Positions 19,933 through 20,056 of a DNA stretch of 20,056 bases are shown here, in pieces (the stretch's first letter is position 1; every line of letters starts with the position of its first letter). The translations under genes were made by a program, and so were the position numbers. Source of the DNA: Candidatus Omnitrophota bacterium (GTDB taxonomy: Bacteria; Omnitrophota; Gorgyraeia; 2-01-FULL-45-10); assembly GCA_030695725.1 (NCBI GenBank), contig JAUYPN010000038.1:1-20056 (forward strand). Direction: 5' to 3'. Under the pieces are notes generated by a model. It did no database searches. It was not told the origin of the DNA and was given only the letters and a program-made list of their open reading frames with translations.

Positions 19933-20056
19933 ATGAAAAAAATATATATTGCAGTATTAGCGGCACTGACCTTAAGCGTCCTTCTCTTTACGGGATCGTT
20001 CTTTTATCTCGACAGGGAAAAACATAAGGTATTTTTTTATACTATAAATATTGACG
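19933..20056 (+). CDS. Start of an exported or membrane-anchored protein (partial)
   Basis: ATG 19933 follows the previous stop with no gap, and the frame stays open to the window end (41 codons). Residues 1-26 are a hydrophobic segment after a lysine pair (MKKIYIAVLAALTLSVLLFT), so a signal peptide or membrane anchor is likely. The next residues, FFYLDREKHKVFFYTINID, begin a strand-rich domain. The product cannot be identified from this piece. Confidence 0.65.
   Translation, partial: MKKIYIAVLAALTLSVLLFTGSFFYLDREKHKVFFYTINID

Overview
The window looks like ordinary chromosome from an uncultured bacterium of the PVC superphylum, most likely Omnitrophota (Candidatus Omnitrophica). The strongest marker is the gene at 11648-11974, whose first half matches the 'small basic protein' family (TIGR04137) that is treated as a PVC signature. 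Supporting signs are a TIGR04073 exosortase-associated protein, several small PilZ proteins, a DUF6485 protein, tightly overlapping genes and heavy use of ATA (Ile) and AGG/AGA (Arg) codons. The lineage is inferred from gene content, not from a marker tree.

Layout. (1) 1-3354, all forward: the end of an unknown gene, a YfcE-type phosphodiesterase, a purine/pyrimidine-asymmetric repeat, then thymidylate synthase, a HIT-family hydrolase and a dNTP triphosphohydrolase, which reads as a nucleotide-metabolism cluster. (2) 3355-4970 is accessory: a gene-poor stretch with REP-like and hairpin repeats and one probable gene remnant, then a promoter driving a RHH antitoxin, a RelE toxin and a third small gene with two antitoxin-tail-like segments, then a small cysteine-rich protein. 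(3) 4974-10935: a secreted beta-sandwich protein, then a probable operon of a PocR-like/GAF/HD-GYP protein whose HD-GYP domain lacks several metal ligands, a winged-helix protein, a UvrD-type helicase fused to an Fe-S PD-(D/E)XK nuclease, and a membrane-anchored AsmA-like protein. (4) 10950-13563: a REP-like 12-mer abutting a promoter, then a SPOR-domain membrane protein, the PVC small basic protein, aroB and a GNAT acetyltransferase. (5) 13580-14967, reverse: a GspB-like/ExeA-like pair. (6) 15045-20056, forward: a PilZ protein, the TIGR04073 protein with a fine intrinsic terminator, then a long run of a zinc-ribbon protein, a flavin reductase-like protein, a DUF362 ferredoxin, two PilZ proteins, a DUF4416 protein and two membrane-anchored envelope proteins, the last cut by the window end.

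Regulation can be read unusually well. Five promoters match the bacterial sigma-70 form with exactly 17 bp between -35 and -10, and a sixth, weaker one is possible. Three of them place the start codon only 6 or 11 nt after the -10 box and lack a clear Shine-Dalgarno sequence, implying leaderless or nearly leaderless mRNAs; the other three have a normal leader with a ribosome site.

I see no tRNA, rRNA, CRISPR array, complete insertion sequence or prophage. The points most worth following are the degenerate HD-GYP protein with its leaderless promoter, the leaderless-promoter pattern as a whole, the REP-like elements (one of which adjoins a -35 box), the three-gene toxin-antitoxin locus and the long-tailed small basic protein. 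None of these on its own proves a new system.
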